A stretch of DNA of 64,000 nucleotides from Cichorium intybus (GCA_023525715.1 CM042012.1:35946651-36010650); one strand, 5' to 3'; positions 10,480 to 23,110 are shown, numbered from the stretch's first letter. The notes: generated from the letters alone by a model not told the origin. Made by a program: numbers and translations.

Positions 10480-11510
10480 AATTTGAGGTTTTGTATAAAT
10501 ATTAATCTATATTCAGTTATGAACATTTGAGTTTTTATATAAACGTATAAAGATTTATCCATATTCAATTATGAACATTTGAGTTTTTGTATTATTGTAA
10601 ACATGTTAATCCATGTTCAGTTAAGTTCGTATATTTCGTCAATGTTCGTCAATATTCATCAATATTTATTTTTGAACATGTGTGTATGTTCATATCTAAA
10701 TATATGTAATGCTCTCAAATAAACATATACGTATATTAATGCGCATGTTTTTTATGTTTTTGGATATATATTAATTAGGTTGGATGAATCCCGATTTTCA
10801 TGGGATTTAATAGGTTATTATTATTTCTTTTTTAATGAATCCTTTTTGTATTTCTTTTTTATATTTCACAATATTATCTATGAACATTGATCTATTATGA
10901 ATATTGATACATGTTCAATACTGAACATGTAAGGATTTTCATATATTTTCACAATGTTCATTTATGAACAATAATATGTTATGGTTATTAATATGTTTCA
11001 TCCATGAACATATGTTCATATATGAACATATGTTCATAGGTAACTAATTTCTGAGTTTTTGAAAACAATGTTCATTCATGAACATATGTTCATCTATGAA
11101 CATGTGTGTATATTCTTATATTTCATCAATTCATTTCTAAACATTAACTGGTTATGAATGTTTATATTTGAACTTTTGTGTATGTATATTTCATCAATGT
11201 TCAATTCTGAACATGTTGTAGATTACTATATTTCGTCAATGTTCATCAATATTCATTTCTGAATATGTGCGTATGTTCATATATTTTATTAATGTTTGTC
11301 AATGTTTATTTCTGAACATGTGTATGTTTGTATATTTCATCAATGTTCGCTAATGTTCATTTCTAAACATGTTGTCCGTTACTATACTTTATCAATGTTC
11401 ATCAGTGTCCGTCAATATTCAGTTCTAAACATGTGTGTATGTTCTCATATTTCGTCAATGTTCATTTATGAACATTAATTGGTTATGAATGTTAATTTCT
11501 TATATATGTA
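10480..11510. repeat. Degenerate minisatellite rich in GAACAT / ATGTTC
   Basis: Imperfect units of roughly 60-75 bp repeat along this kilobase, best seen at 10600-10700 and 11170-11480. Each contains TTTCATCAATGTTCAT and a TTCTGAACATGTGTGTATG-like block. The inverted pair ATGTTC/GAACAT recurs many times, giving numerous short palindromes. No ORF is supported. Confidence 0.65.
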
Positions 11511-11995
11511 ACTGAAATTTAATATTCGAATGTCTTAATAGCTAGTTTATGAATGTGAATGTTTATTTATCGACATAATTGCTATAAAAAAATTAAATGA
11601 AAAGTTACAATCATGAAATTTGTTATATCGTTATCATATCACAGTTATATAATTGGTATAACTGGTATGGTATTAATGATCAAATATGTTAGTTATCAAA
11701 TATTTCAATACTAATTTTTCGATTCCATCGGTAAATTGGTTGGTTTTGTTCGGTAGATATTTCGGTCTTAGTATTACAATTCATTCCAACCCCCATGTGT
11801 ATGAAAAGAAAGAAAGTGTCGATATTGATGACATAAAATAAAGAAACGACAGATGAGGTGGTGTCCTAGGCTTTAAAAATGGTCAGAGAATTGATATAAT
11901 TAAAAAAACACCTAGAACAAAGTCGGTTGCTATCTTCACCGTATAAGTACATCGTCCTTCGTCCATATCCATAACATAAATCAATCGAAGTTGCC
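11511..11995 (+). promoter_or_regulatory. Upstream region of the LEA-like gene
   Basis: This AT-rich region runs directly up to the LEA-like start codon. TATA candidates are TATAATTAAA at about 11894-11903 and GTATAAGT at about 11941. I recognise no clear ABRE or G-box. The transcription start cannot be fixed from sequence alone. Confidence 0.35.
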
Positions 11996-12458
11996 ATGGC
12001 TGGGAAACTCATCATAAGTAAAAATCTCCGCTTTCTGACTCCTCCTCCACTCTGCTTATCCATCTCCACCTGCAGGTAACGTCAATATGAGTCTTGTTCC
12101 TTTGATTTGATTGCAAATTTCATCTTTTCCTAATTTGATTTTGATTTGTGGTTGCAGGAGGAGATTACACGAATCAGCTTACGAGAAGGAAGTAGAAGAT
12201 GAAGTCGACGATGTTGAGGTTTCTGCTGTTGGAGAGATCTCCCCCGATAAACCGGAAGAATATTGGGAGCCTGATCCGGAAACTGGAGTATTCGTGCCGC
12301 CCGGGGAACAGAACTCGGAGGAGCCGGCGGTGACGTGTACGACGGAAGAAACAGTGTTGGATGAGAAGGTTTTCTTCCGTCCACTGGAGGATTTGGAACC
12401 ACCTCCGCCGGAATCTTTCACCGGTGAAATTCCTCCTGTTGATCCATTCGCTGATTAA
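11996..12458 (+). CDS. Two-exon LEA-like protein (At5g17165-like)
   Basis: The CDS is join(11996..12075, 12158..12458). The intron has GTAACG at 12076 and TTGCAG ending at 12157. The joined frame is 381 bp, giving 126 residues. The start lies in a strong context (GCCATGGC). The N-terminus is basic, hydroxylated and hydrophobic up to an RRRLH motif at about residues 27-31, resembling a mitochondrial or plastid presequence. Then come SAYEKEVEDEV and an EYWEPDPETGVFVPP block. This pattern (basic leader, HxSAYxKxVED, YWxPxPxTGVFxP) matches small plant LEA-type proteins annotated as At5g17165-like; their exact function is not firmly known, with stress protection presumed. The C-terminus is acidic and Pro-rich (PPPPESFTGEIPP). 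The family call is from memory of the motif; the gene model is clear. It is the only complete host gene I see. Confidence 0.8.
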
Positions 12459-12485
12459 CTTCCATAGCCACGCAGAATGTTTATG

Positions 12486-12491
12486 AATAAA
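12486..12491 (+). terminator. Polyadenylation signal of the LEA-like gene
   Basis: A canonical AATAAA hexamer lies 28 bp after the stop codon, followed by GT/T-rich sequence suited to 3'-end processing. Confidence 0.6.
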
Positions 12492-12499
12492 AGTGTTGG

Positions 12500-13459
12500 A
12501 GGTTGTCTTGTACCCTGCTCTGCTGAGTGTCGATTTTTTCTTCGAACTTCAAGAAGACTATGCATAACTATAGATTAGTTGTTGTTAATCCTTAAAGTTG
12601 GTTACAGGTGTGTTATATGTAGTAAAATGGACGGGTCAGCTAAAGATAAATTAATATATTGCTTTTTTATTTGGGAAATTTTTGGAACGGAATTCGGCTA
12701 GCACAGTACCACGTTAATCTGTTGTAATATGATGATAAAAAATGTAAAACAACCGATTTATTTGAGTCGACCAAATTCATTTTGATGACCAAATGGATAA
12801 GTATATGATGAAATAAGTCTAATGGATAGCAATTCATTTCGTACGTTTAAAATCAGTGATTGATGATTTTCTGGATCATAATCACATCAGAGTATTTATT
12901 TTTAAGGCTATAAACGAACTATGAGTTTTGCATAAAAATAAAATGTGGTAAATCGTATCAAAGGAAGTCAAAGACATAACAGAACATTGAGTTAGTTGTG
13001 TCAAAGTTTGAACTCTTAAACTTCTTGTATGGAATTTTCGCACTTCAACCAGCTAAGCTCCCATCAATATAGTCAGAAAACTTAGTGTATTAATCGTGAC
13101 AGAAAGTCTGTTTATATTCGTTTACTCAATAAATTATATATTCGCATAGTCAAACAAATATGAACAATAGTCTGGTTTGTTTGTTTGCGTTCGCTTAAGT
13201 TTGTTTGTTCATATAGTTGTCTATGTTTGTTTATATGCTTATTTATATTTGTTCGTTTATGTTAATTTATGTTTATATATATTTTTCTAAGCCTTTTATT
13301 TCTCTAACAGTTTGTTCATACATGCTTGTTCTTGATCTTGATGTTTATGATTGTTTATTTACATATAGTTCTTGATTCCAATGTTTATGTTCATTTATGT
13401 CCATATCTCTTTATTGTCATTATTTTTGTTTGTCCATGATTTCTTGTTTAACATCTTAA
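12500..13459. other. Intergenic AT-rich DNA, T-rich GTTTGTTCAT-like arm at its end
   Basis: I see no gene here. From about 13110 the sequence becomes a degenerate series of TTTGTTCAT / TTTATGTT words. The A-rich counterpart (AACAAACATGAAC) lies just right of the outer gypsy at 49782-49935. Together they may be the two arms of an old inverted-repeat element into which the gypsy inserted. Confidence 0.4.
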
Positions 13460-13464
13460 AAATG
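13460..13464 (+). repeat. Target-site duplication AAATG, left copy
   Basis: AAATG directly precedes the outer gypsy's 5' LTR. The same five bases follow its 3' LTR at 49777-49781. Confidence 0.9.
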
Positions 13465-15052
<1,588 letters not shown>

Positions 15053-15055
15053 AGT

Positions 15056-15071
15056 TGGTATCAGAGCAAGG
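15056..15071 (+). other. Primer binding site (initiator tRNA-Met type)
   Basis: TGGTATCAGAGCAAGG begins three bases after the LTR. It matches the usual plant LTR-retrotransposon site complementary to the 3' end of initiator tRNA-Met. Confidence 0.9.
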
Positions 15072-15276
15072 GTTTGAGTGAATTAGACTTTGAAGGGTAA
15101 ACTCTAGACTCAAACTAATAAAGAGAGAGGTCTCATATTGTCCCTATGCAATTATTCCTCTAAGCACACATAGTGAGTATGTGTGTTATTTCGAGAATTT
15201 TGATGAGATATGTGATACAAAAAGAGTATTGAGATAAACGAGATTATAATGAGTTAAATTTCTTTTCAGCCTCATT

Positions 15277-16586
15277 ATGAGTTCTGGAAAGGAGAAAGAG
15301 AGAGGTGATCACCGAGACGAGCATTCAGGATCACAAGATTCGAGACTGGGGCGCGAGTCTGAAGGCGAGAGACCGCCTGAGTTGACATCATCCTTACAAG
15401 AGTTAATTGCTGCGCAGGTAGCAAAAGCCGTTAAGGACTTATTGCGTACCTTAATAAAACCTCAGACGGAGGTGACCAATAGAGACGATCGAAACCGACC
15501 TCCTATCACACCTGTGGTTGGGGAGGGACAGAGAGAGCCGGTTACTATACATACTGAAGTTGGAGGGTCGGGCGAACCAAAAGGTTGTGGTTATGAGACG
15601 TTCCGCAAATGTAAACCAAATGATTTCTTCGGCACTGATGATCCTATTATTGCACGAAATTGGCTGACACATATCGAGAAAGTCTTTCGTACGAGCAAGT
15701 GCGCGGAAAAAGATAAAGTCGAGTATGCCACAAATTGTTTACACAAAGATGCCCAGTTCTGGTGGGAGAACATAAACCTTGATATTGAGAAAGGATTGGA
15801 ATCGGAACCGACATGGGAGGAGTTCAAAATAAAGTTTATGAAGGAATATTGCTCAAATATTGCAATGAAAAGTTTGGAATAAGATTTTCTGAGATTGCAG
15901 CAGGGAACACGGTCGGTACAGGAGTATACGACAGAGTTTAACGAAAAAGCCAGATTTGCTGCTCATCAGGTAGATATTGAAGAAAGAAAGATTGACAGGT
16001 ATTTGTGGGGACTGAGGACCCAGATACGAGAATTTTTATAGAGTTCAAGCTTTACAACTTATCAGCAGATTGTCGAGGCAGCCAAATCTTGAGAAAAAGA
16101 ACTACGAAGGAAAGATAATGAAAAGAAGGGGGACAAAGGAAGTGGAGGCCAGAAGAGGAAATGGGAAGGAAAATCGGAAGGTAGTTCTCAAAAACAGCCA
16201 GTTCCGAGTTATCAATTCTGAGGTGATTCAAGGAAGACTGAGAACAAATGGTGCAAAAGATGTCGTCGAAAACACGCTGGAAATTGTGATACGAGTACCC
16301 CGTCTCTTATGTGTTATTAGTGCGGGAAAACAGGGCATATGGCTCGAGATTGTTTAGAGAAAAGTCGTGTGTGTTTCAATTACGGGGAAAGCGGTCATAT
16401 TCGCCCGGATTGTCCAAAGTCGAGAACCGATTCCCGTCGCGAGACTCCGAGGGCGGGACGAAGTGATAATCGAGGCGATAGACGAGATAGAGGCGGTGGG
16501 AACGTTAGAACTCGAGCTTTTCAGATGACCGTGGAGGAGGCTATAGAGCGACCGGATGTGATTACAGGTATCTTTAGCCTAAATTC
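15277..16586 (+). pseudogene. Degenerate gag of the outer gypsy
   Basis: The frame starts with MSSGKEKERGD and carries a retrotransposon gag domain around residues 105-200 (GxxDPxxAxxWLxxIEKVF, then AQFWWENI). The same frame runs on to 16586 but contains in-frame stops at 15880, 16039, 16090, 16219 and 16318. The stop at 16318 falls inside the first CCHC zinc knuckle. The second knuckle has Tyr where its second Cys is expected (CFNY...C). No frameshift is needed to follow the gag domain. After GIFSLNS the frame is cut by the hAT insertion and resumes at 44873 with the protease, so gag and pol were one ORF. Confidence 0.85.
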
Positions 16587-16845
16587 TAGGGATGAGCAAA
16601 ACCAAACCGAAAACCCAAAAACCGAAAAAAAAACCGAGAAACCGAGACCGAAAAACCGAAACCGAACATAAAACCGATGGTTTGGGTTTTCTATTTTTAA
16701 AAACCGAAAGTTATGGGTCGGTTTCGGTTTTAGAAATCAAAAAACCGACAAAAACCCAAACCGAACCGATTTATATGAAATGCATTAATATATATTATAC
16801 GTATACATATTATAAATAAGAGAAGTGAAAAATAACCATAAATTG

Positions 16846-16915
16846 AGAGTTAGTTCACTGGTTAACGCCTTGAGCAAGTGATCTGGAGGTGTCAAGTTCG
16901 AGTCTCGTCTTTCAC
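16846..16915 (+). other. tRNA-like segment 1 inside the hAT
   Basis: TAGTTCACTGGTTA (16851-16864) resembles a pol III A box / D arm. AAGTTCGAGTCTC (about 16894-16906) resembles a B box / T arm, with spacing close to that of a tRNA. I could not confirm an acceptor stem, so it is a tRNA-derived relic or SINE head rather than a functional tRNA gene. Confidence 0.5.
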
Positions 16916-17012
16916 ACGCGGTTTTTTGTTTTATCACCAACATGCTGTGCGTCCCACATTGTTTGTATGTACTATTATAAATAATATTTGCGTAGAAATA
17001 ACAAAACAGGCA

Positions 17013-17041
17013 GCCGGATGAGATGGATAACGCGCAGTACA
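17013..17041 (+). other. tRNA-like segment 2, 5' half
   Basis: GATGAGATGGATAACGCGC resembles a tRNA D arm / A box. The sequence is cut by the inner gypsy at 17042. The matching B-box-like half (GAGTTCGAAAC) resumes at about 44527-44537 after the second GTACA. Removing the gypsy and one GTACA joins the halves at roughly tRNA spacing. Confidence 0.45.
17037..17041 (+). repeat. Target-site duplication GTACA, left copy
   Basis: GTACA precedes the inner gypsy's 5' LTR and is repeated at 44506-44510. Confidence 0.9.
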
Positions 17042-17599
17042 TGTGACATCCGCCTAAAATGGATTCGGGTCAACCCAACCCAATTGGAAATTTAATAAAC
17101 CCTACTCAGATTACTTGACGCTAATAGGATCAAAACTCATACACTACGATATAAATTGACGTTAATAGCAATATAGCATAGTATAACGTTATAACTATAA
17201 TCAAATTAAATTATGATACCATATTAAAATTAAATCAAAGTATGATGCTCTAATTAAATTAAAAGAATCAAACTTGAATGCTATAATTAAACTTCAAATC
17301 AAAGTAGATTGTTATAATCAAATAATAACCTATCTTTTATAAAACTCTATTTTTATAAACTCTACAATAAATTTTATAAAACTCTTATATTAATTAATAT
17401 ATTATATAAAAGATGCTTGTGTAAGTGGAAAATTATGAAGACCACCAAAAGCAAAAGGTTATTCCCATTGTCTCCCACTCACACATCCCATCATCTTTCC
17501 TTTCATTTTTCTCCCAACACATTATTCTCATCACCACTCAAACCATATCTATTCTTTCTCTCACTCTCAATCTCGAAATTCCTCCTAGCACTACTAGAA

Positions 17600-18250
17600 A
17601 ATTCATGAATAGCTACGGAAGTTTGCTATGGAGGTGGTATCCGTAGCTATTCTGCTACGAAAATGCTACGGAATAACATTCTATAGCAATTTTGCTATGG
17701 AATTTGCTACGGAATTGCTTTTCGTAGCAAATATCTTAACAGCTACGAAACTTGGCTACAGAAATAGAATTCGTAGTTATTTTTCTACGGAATTTGCTAT
17801 GGAATGGAATTTCGTAGCAAGTTTTGCTACAGAATTTGCTACGGAATTCCTTTCCGTAGCTAATATCTTAACGGCTAGGAAAATTGGCTACGGAAATAGA
17901 ATCCGTAGTTATTTTTCTACGAATTTGCTATGGAATGGAATTTTTTAGCAAATTTGCTACGAAATTTGCTATGGAATTGCACTCCGTAGCTAATATATTA
18001 ACAGCTACGAAATTTGGCTACAGTCCTAGAATCCGTAGTTATTTTTCTACGGAATTTGCTATAGAATGGTATTTCGTAGCAAGTTTGCTATGGAATTGAA
18101 CTTTGTAGCCAATATCTGAACAATTACGAAATTTTGCTACAGAAATAGAATACGTGGTTATTTTTCTACGGAATTTGCTATGGAATGGCATCTTGTAGCA
18201 ACTTTGCTACGAAATTTGCTACGAAAACGAATTCGGTAGCTAAAATATAA
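17600..18250. repeat. CACTA 5' subterminal repeat zone
   Basis: There are dozens of imperfect GCTACGGAATT and TTCGTAGCAAAT words on both strands, arranged in longer units of about 110-120 bp that recur around 17660, 17790, 17910, 18040 and 18150. In CACTA elements such zones bind TNPA. Confidence 0.85.
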
Positions 18251-18254
18251 AACA

Positions 18255-18300
18255 TTAGTTGTGTATCCGCGGCTCCGCGCAAAGCAGCGGGCGGCGATTA
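18255..18300 (-). other. Helitron-like 3' terminus (minus strand)
   Basis: Read on the minus strand, a GC-rich potential hairpin (arms CCGC/GCGG around TGCTTTGC) is followed by ATACACAACTAA and then T. A GC hairpin about 10-12 nt before CTRR, inserted before a T, is the known 3' signature of plant Helitrons. The rest of the element would extend to the right. I did not find a convincing 5' end, so this is tentative. Confidence 0.4.
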
Positions 18301-20509
18301 GTTTTTTTAATCATTGGTTTTCGAGCAAGTATTAGTTTCCTTTTTACGTCCATCAAATAGTTGTATTTAGGTAGTTTTATTTATTTGGATCTTGTTATTT
18401 TGGTTTAAAATTGTATTAAAATTGTAAGTACATTGCTTTTAAAATTAAAAGTATGTTACGGCGAGCGACAAATGCGTCGGGGGCATTGAAGAGTTTATTC
18501 TGTAGTACCTGCTTTTTGATAAAAAAAAAACTGGTCCTTAACTTATAGTTTCAAAATCGGAACCGATATAATGGGGATCACATCTGATTCCTAAATTTTG
18601 AAATGTGATTCGCAGTGGGGATCACATCTGATTCCTGAATTTTGAAATGCGATTCGCAGCTGCTTTCGTACTGTGGTTCGATTCGTTTTTGTTGTTCGTA
18701 TAAAACCAATACTTCCTTAGTTCAATGCATTTTTTCCAATTTCTATATCTTTTATTTAAAAATTAATTATATTTTTCATTTATCTATGTCAAATAATGTG
18801 GAATGTAAACAAAAACAAATGACATAATTATCGTTTATTAACTTTTTTCTTAATTAACCTTTTTTAAGATAAATACTATTACTTAAATCAACGTTTAATA
18901 ATATATTGCTTACGACACCATTTAAAAACAAAATTTATGAATAAAAAGTTAATAATTATCCTTTTAAACTTATAAAAGGATAGGTTGCCCTCAATAATGC
19001 AACATATCTCGTATGCTTTTACGTATTTGTCAAGAATCCACCACCATCACAAGTTTCAACATCATTCTTCAGGTTCTGTCCTTTTCTCTCTCGATTTTTT
19101 CTTTTCTTCTTTTTTTCTTTATTGTATTTGAGTGGAACACTTCTAATTCCATGGCTCCATACTTACTTGTTTAGCTTCACATCCACTCGGAACATCTGTT
19201 GTCCCCATTGCTTTTTGAGCAAATTTCTTGATTTCCTTTATGGCTTTTGGTGCCTTCTTGTTGAAGGTGCTGTCAAAATAACAATCTACTTTTAAATGGA
19301 TGAACACAAGAGATAGCAACCTAATTTCATTGGTTTGTTTTCTACTTTCCTTGTATTTTGAAATTTTCATAAAATTAAAGCAACATAGCACAAATACAAA
19401 GTGAATTTATATTATGTATATGAATGTATGTCTGTATAGTTAGAACCGTAAAAACAGTCATTATGGTGTCTTGATCACGTTGAGCCTAAAAACTGAAAAC
19501 ATAACAGTTCACATAATTGGTTAAACCTGTTTCACATTGTGCAACATGCACATCAAACCAAAAAAAACTTCAAAGTAAAGCATTTCATTACAATTCAGAA
19601 AAGTGATAACTAATAACATTGCAATAATAACACGGATAAGTGATAAAAGTTCATAACTCAATCACTAAAAATAAGTCAATCACATAGAGATTCTGATATA
19701 TATGATTCTGAAGTCGATGGTTCAAAGATATCGTGAATTTATGTCGATGATACTCACTCACATATGCAGAATCAGAAAAAGAATTAGAAAAATATGATAC
19801 TCAGCGATATCAGTCACATATGTAGAATCAGAAAATATGAAATATGAATTTGATTTAGAGATACCGTGAATTTAAGCTTTTGGTTCTAACCTCTAAGTAT
19901 ATCAAAGAAGCTCAATGGTAATTTTGATACATTATTCTGAATTCGATGATACCCAATCGTATTTCTGACTTCCGAGTTCGTACTTCTTAGCATTTACATA
20001 ATCAAAGAAGCTTAATCAAATATAGAAAGACATACCTGATTTTGATTTCTGAGATAAGAATCGAGCCAATTGGAACGTCAAACACTTGAAGTTGATTGTT
20101 GAAGGCTCGAATCTCAGTTAGAAGTCTGATTCTCGGCGTTAATTGGAAGGTTTAACACGGGAACAAATACATCCGGCATACCCACCATCGAAGAGCATAA
20201 AAGAGTTCCAATCAGGCGATTTAGGTTTATGATCGGTTGTGTAAGAGGACCAGCACAAACAAATGAATTGAAGGCGTAAAAGAGTTCCAATCGGTTCTAG
20301 GCGGCCTAGTATATCAATATCGGTCAACAATCAAGAAAAAGGCTCCAAACTAAAATTCAATTAGCCCTAAAAATTTTCATTCACCTGCCAAAATTTCCCT
20401 CTTCTCGCCAATAAGTCAAGCGGAGGTGGGTGGAAATCATGTTTTGGTAATGATTTGTTATGCTTTTGCTTTTTGTTCATTTACTTTGGGTCCTACTATT
20501 TGACAGGTT
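18301..20509. other. CACTA internal DNA with captured exon-like pieces
   Basis: No complete gene is present. Seen here: a 47-bp tandem pair (GGGGATCACATCTGATTCC, about 18572 and 18618); the eL31 exon at 19167-19269; repeated CACATATG.AGAATCAGAAAA words (19760-19830); and, on the minus strand, an exon-like stretch at about 20036-20340 ending in a good splice donor (CAG/GTATGT at 20035). I do not recognise the product of that last stretch. Confidence 0.45.
19167..19269 (-). pseudogene. Captured exon of ribosomal protein eL31 (RPL31)
   Basis: On the minus strand, a splice acceptor (TTTTGACAG) is followed by codons for TFNKKAPKAIKEIKKFAQKA and MGTTDV. Next comes a one-base insertion; in the shifted frame the codons for RVDVKLN follow, then a donor (GTAAGT). 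The segment KKAPKAIKEI.KFA.KAMGT.DVRVDVKLNK is characteristic of plant eL31, a 60S-subunit protein of about 120 residues. Only this one internal exon is present, with both splice borders intact. I searched the neighbourhood by eye and found no other eL31 exon. It is a gene fragment carried by a transposon, either the CACTA itself or a Helitron inside it. The frameshift and lack of other exons rule out a functional copy. Confidence 0.85.
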
Positions 20510-20517
20510 AAAATACA

Positions 20518-21219
20518 ATGCAAAAACCGAACCGAATTACCGAAATAACCGCAATTACCGAAACCGATTTACCGAAACCGATATAACAACCGCAACTGCG
20601 GTTTTAGAATCTCAAAAACCGAACTTATTCGGTACGGTACGGTTTTAGAGGTCTTTACCGCGCCGAAATTACCGCACCGCATTATTTTACATGTTAATAA
20701 TTATTATATATATAATATAAAACGTTATTGTTAATATATGTCCCGCTTGTATTATTCTATTAGCCATAAACTTTGACTTTATGATGAGTTTGAAGTCATT
20801 TTTATTATTGAAGCAGCGTTTGGCTTGCTTGTTTTGCTTATTTGTAAACATGTATGCTAGATTATACATATCAAAAAGTAATAAGTCGATCAATTAATTT
20901 TCAGTGACATATCTATCATTCAAAAGATCACCACTGTTAGGCTTTATGTTGTAATGCACATATGTAATCTTGCGATATATATCATATATGCAAGCTAGGT
21001 GTTAATTTAATATTTATAGGTTTCAAAAAACCGCACCAATAGCATTATACGGTGATTACCGAAACCGTACCGAATTACCGCATTACCGCATAAATTACCG
21101 TATTACCGAACCGCAATAATTACCGCAGTTTGAGGTTTTACAATTCCAATTACCGCATTTTGCGGCAACGGTAACGGTATTTTACTAAAACCGTACCGTA
21201 CCGCACCACGCTCACCCCT
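20518..21219. mobile_element. hAT-like MITE with eroded left end
   Basis: An 8-bp duplication AAAATACA (20510-20517 and 21220-21227) brackets a 702-bp segment. Its right end (CGCTCACCCCT) and ACCGAA/CGGTAA-rich subterminal zones resemble hAT elements. The left end, starting ATGCAAAAACCG, lacks the expected GGGGTGAG and seems to have lost several bases. It has no coding capacity. Confidence 0.65.
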
Positions 21220-21467
21220 AAAATACATCACCGTTTACTTGCCTTTTGTTATTATGTTATATTATTCTATATTATATATTATTAAATATTAATACTCAAC
21301 TTATTCATATAGCACTAATAAGTAAACAACATCTTTTTTCTCCAGCGTTTATATATTTGATATTATACATAAATTATTATCAGAATTTTTATTTTATGGT
21401 ATTAAGTAAATACAAAAACTCGTTAATACAAGTGAGTTATTATTTATAGTTATGATATGAAATTTTG

Positions 21468-21470
<3 letters not shown>

Positions 21471-21544
<74 letters not shown>
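21471..21544. repeat. (TA)n microsatellite
   Basis: A pure TA run of about 74 bp. Confidence 0.97.
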
Positions 21545-21551
<7 letters not shown>

Positions 21552-22273
21552 AAACCACAATTATTGTAGTGATGTTGGTAGAGATGGCAGTGCCGGCAAC
21601 AGTAGTAGCGACATAATGGAAGTGATGCTAGTAGCTTTTTTTATAATTATGTAATTTCTATGGTATTTTAATTTTAATGTTTTTTTAATTTTGTAGGTTT
21701 TAATTTTAATATAATTTTCGTTTTTAAATTATCCATTTAATGAAATATTTTATTTTGAAATTATTAGTTTTATTTTATTTTAAATTTAGTTTTTAAATTA
21801 AAATGTGAAAAGAAGTGAGAGGTAGTGAGACATGACAATTTTCAGGGATGAGAGGAGTAGTGAGGGTGCTAACTGGATGCTGAGCTGGCAGAAAATTCAG
21901 TCTACTCAGCAGAGCATTCAAAGTCGATTGTTGTGCGAGACACTTTTATGAGAATCGGTAAAAAATAGCTGGACTCAGTCAAACTCGAAATTTAAATTTA
22001 TAAAATAAATAATAAATATCATTCTAAAATTAAAAAGTACCTTTTATATTAGATCAATCAAAATTATGTCTAATAAGAAAGTTGAATAAAATGGATATTG
22101 ATAATATTATATATTGAAGTTATACAATAAATTACTATTATAGATTATGTTATTAAATGAAAAATAAAGTTCTTATATCATATATTAAGTTATGAAAAAA
22201 CCCTATAATACAAAATGAAAATTTTATGTTAATAAATTCAAATGATAAGATACAAAATATATTTAAGGAACCC
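21545..22273. other. AT-rich CACTA interior, nothing recognised
   Basis: No ORF or RNA gene is supported. The sequence is AT-rich, with long T/A runs. Confidence 0.6.
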
Positions 22274-22276
22274 TTA

Positions 22277-22564
22277 GGCTGGGGGGAGTGGCCTCGCCAA
22301 ACCCCTCGCCAAACAATGTGCCAAGCTCGCTGAACCACTCCCTCCTCCCTCGCTTTCGCTGTCGCTGAACCACTCCTCGCCAATATATCAGCGAACTCGC
22401 TATAGCAACCATTAGCAACATGACTTGTACCTTTTAGCATGAGACTTGTACCTTTTAGCATGGTTAACACATGCTGACTACTCCCACCAAATTTGGTCAG
22501 CATGTGCTAAGCTGATGTTGCATAGTTTAGCATGTTCAGCACATGCTAACCACTCCCCCCAGCC
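22277..22564. mobile_element. PIF/Harbinger-type MITE, 288 bp
   Basis: Perfect terminal inverted repeats GGCTGGGGGGAGTGG / CCACTCCCCCCAGCC are flanked by TTA on both sides (22274-22276, 22565-22567). The TTA duplication and short size fit a Tourist-like MITE. Internally a GACTTGTACCTTTTAGCATG-like unit occurs twice. Confidence 0.85.
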
Positions 22565-22993
22565 TTACCGTGATATGTCGTTAAAACGTTGATAAATTCA
22601 AATGATGTGATCTTTTCAATGATGGGAAACCATCATTGCCTATATAAAATAATAAAACCTATATATTCTAAAACATAAGGGGATATATATAGACGTTGCC
22701 TTTTGCTTTCATTTACTTTGAGTCCTACTTGCGGGACACACTCATCATATTAGGAAATTTACTTATTTAAAAACTAAAAGTTACAAAATTATTATAATAT
22801 TTATAGCTCATGTAACACAATTTTACATATAGATTATTTAATAGAAATTCGTAAATTATTTTACTGATTAAAAATCACAACTGTTGCAATCAATAAAAAA
22901 ACAAAAGATAAATGGGTAATTCAAAAATACATTATACGCATGAACCTAAAATAATGGTACACAGTATATCCGGTTATTAAATGTATTGCTAGA

Positions 22994-23110
<117 letters not shown>

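Noticed and set aside
16846..16915. A functional tRNA gene
   Set aside because: A and B boxes are present but I could not pair an acceptor stem; kept only as tRNA-like.
17605..18260. CRISPR-like array
   Set aside because: The repeats are irregular, in both orientations and at the end of a CACTA; they are subterminal transposase binding repeats.
19167..19391. A working eL31 gene on the minus strand
   Set aside because: Only one exon is present and it has a frameshift; surroundings are transposon.
20139..20330. Minus-strand 63-codon frame as a gene
   Set aside because: Exon-like with a nearby donor, but no recognisable product and no partner exons; mentioned only as a captured-exon candidate.
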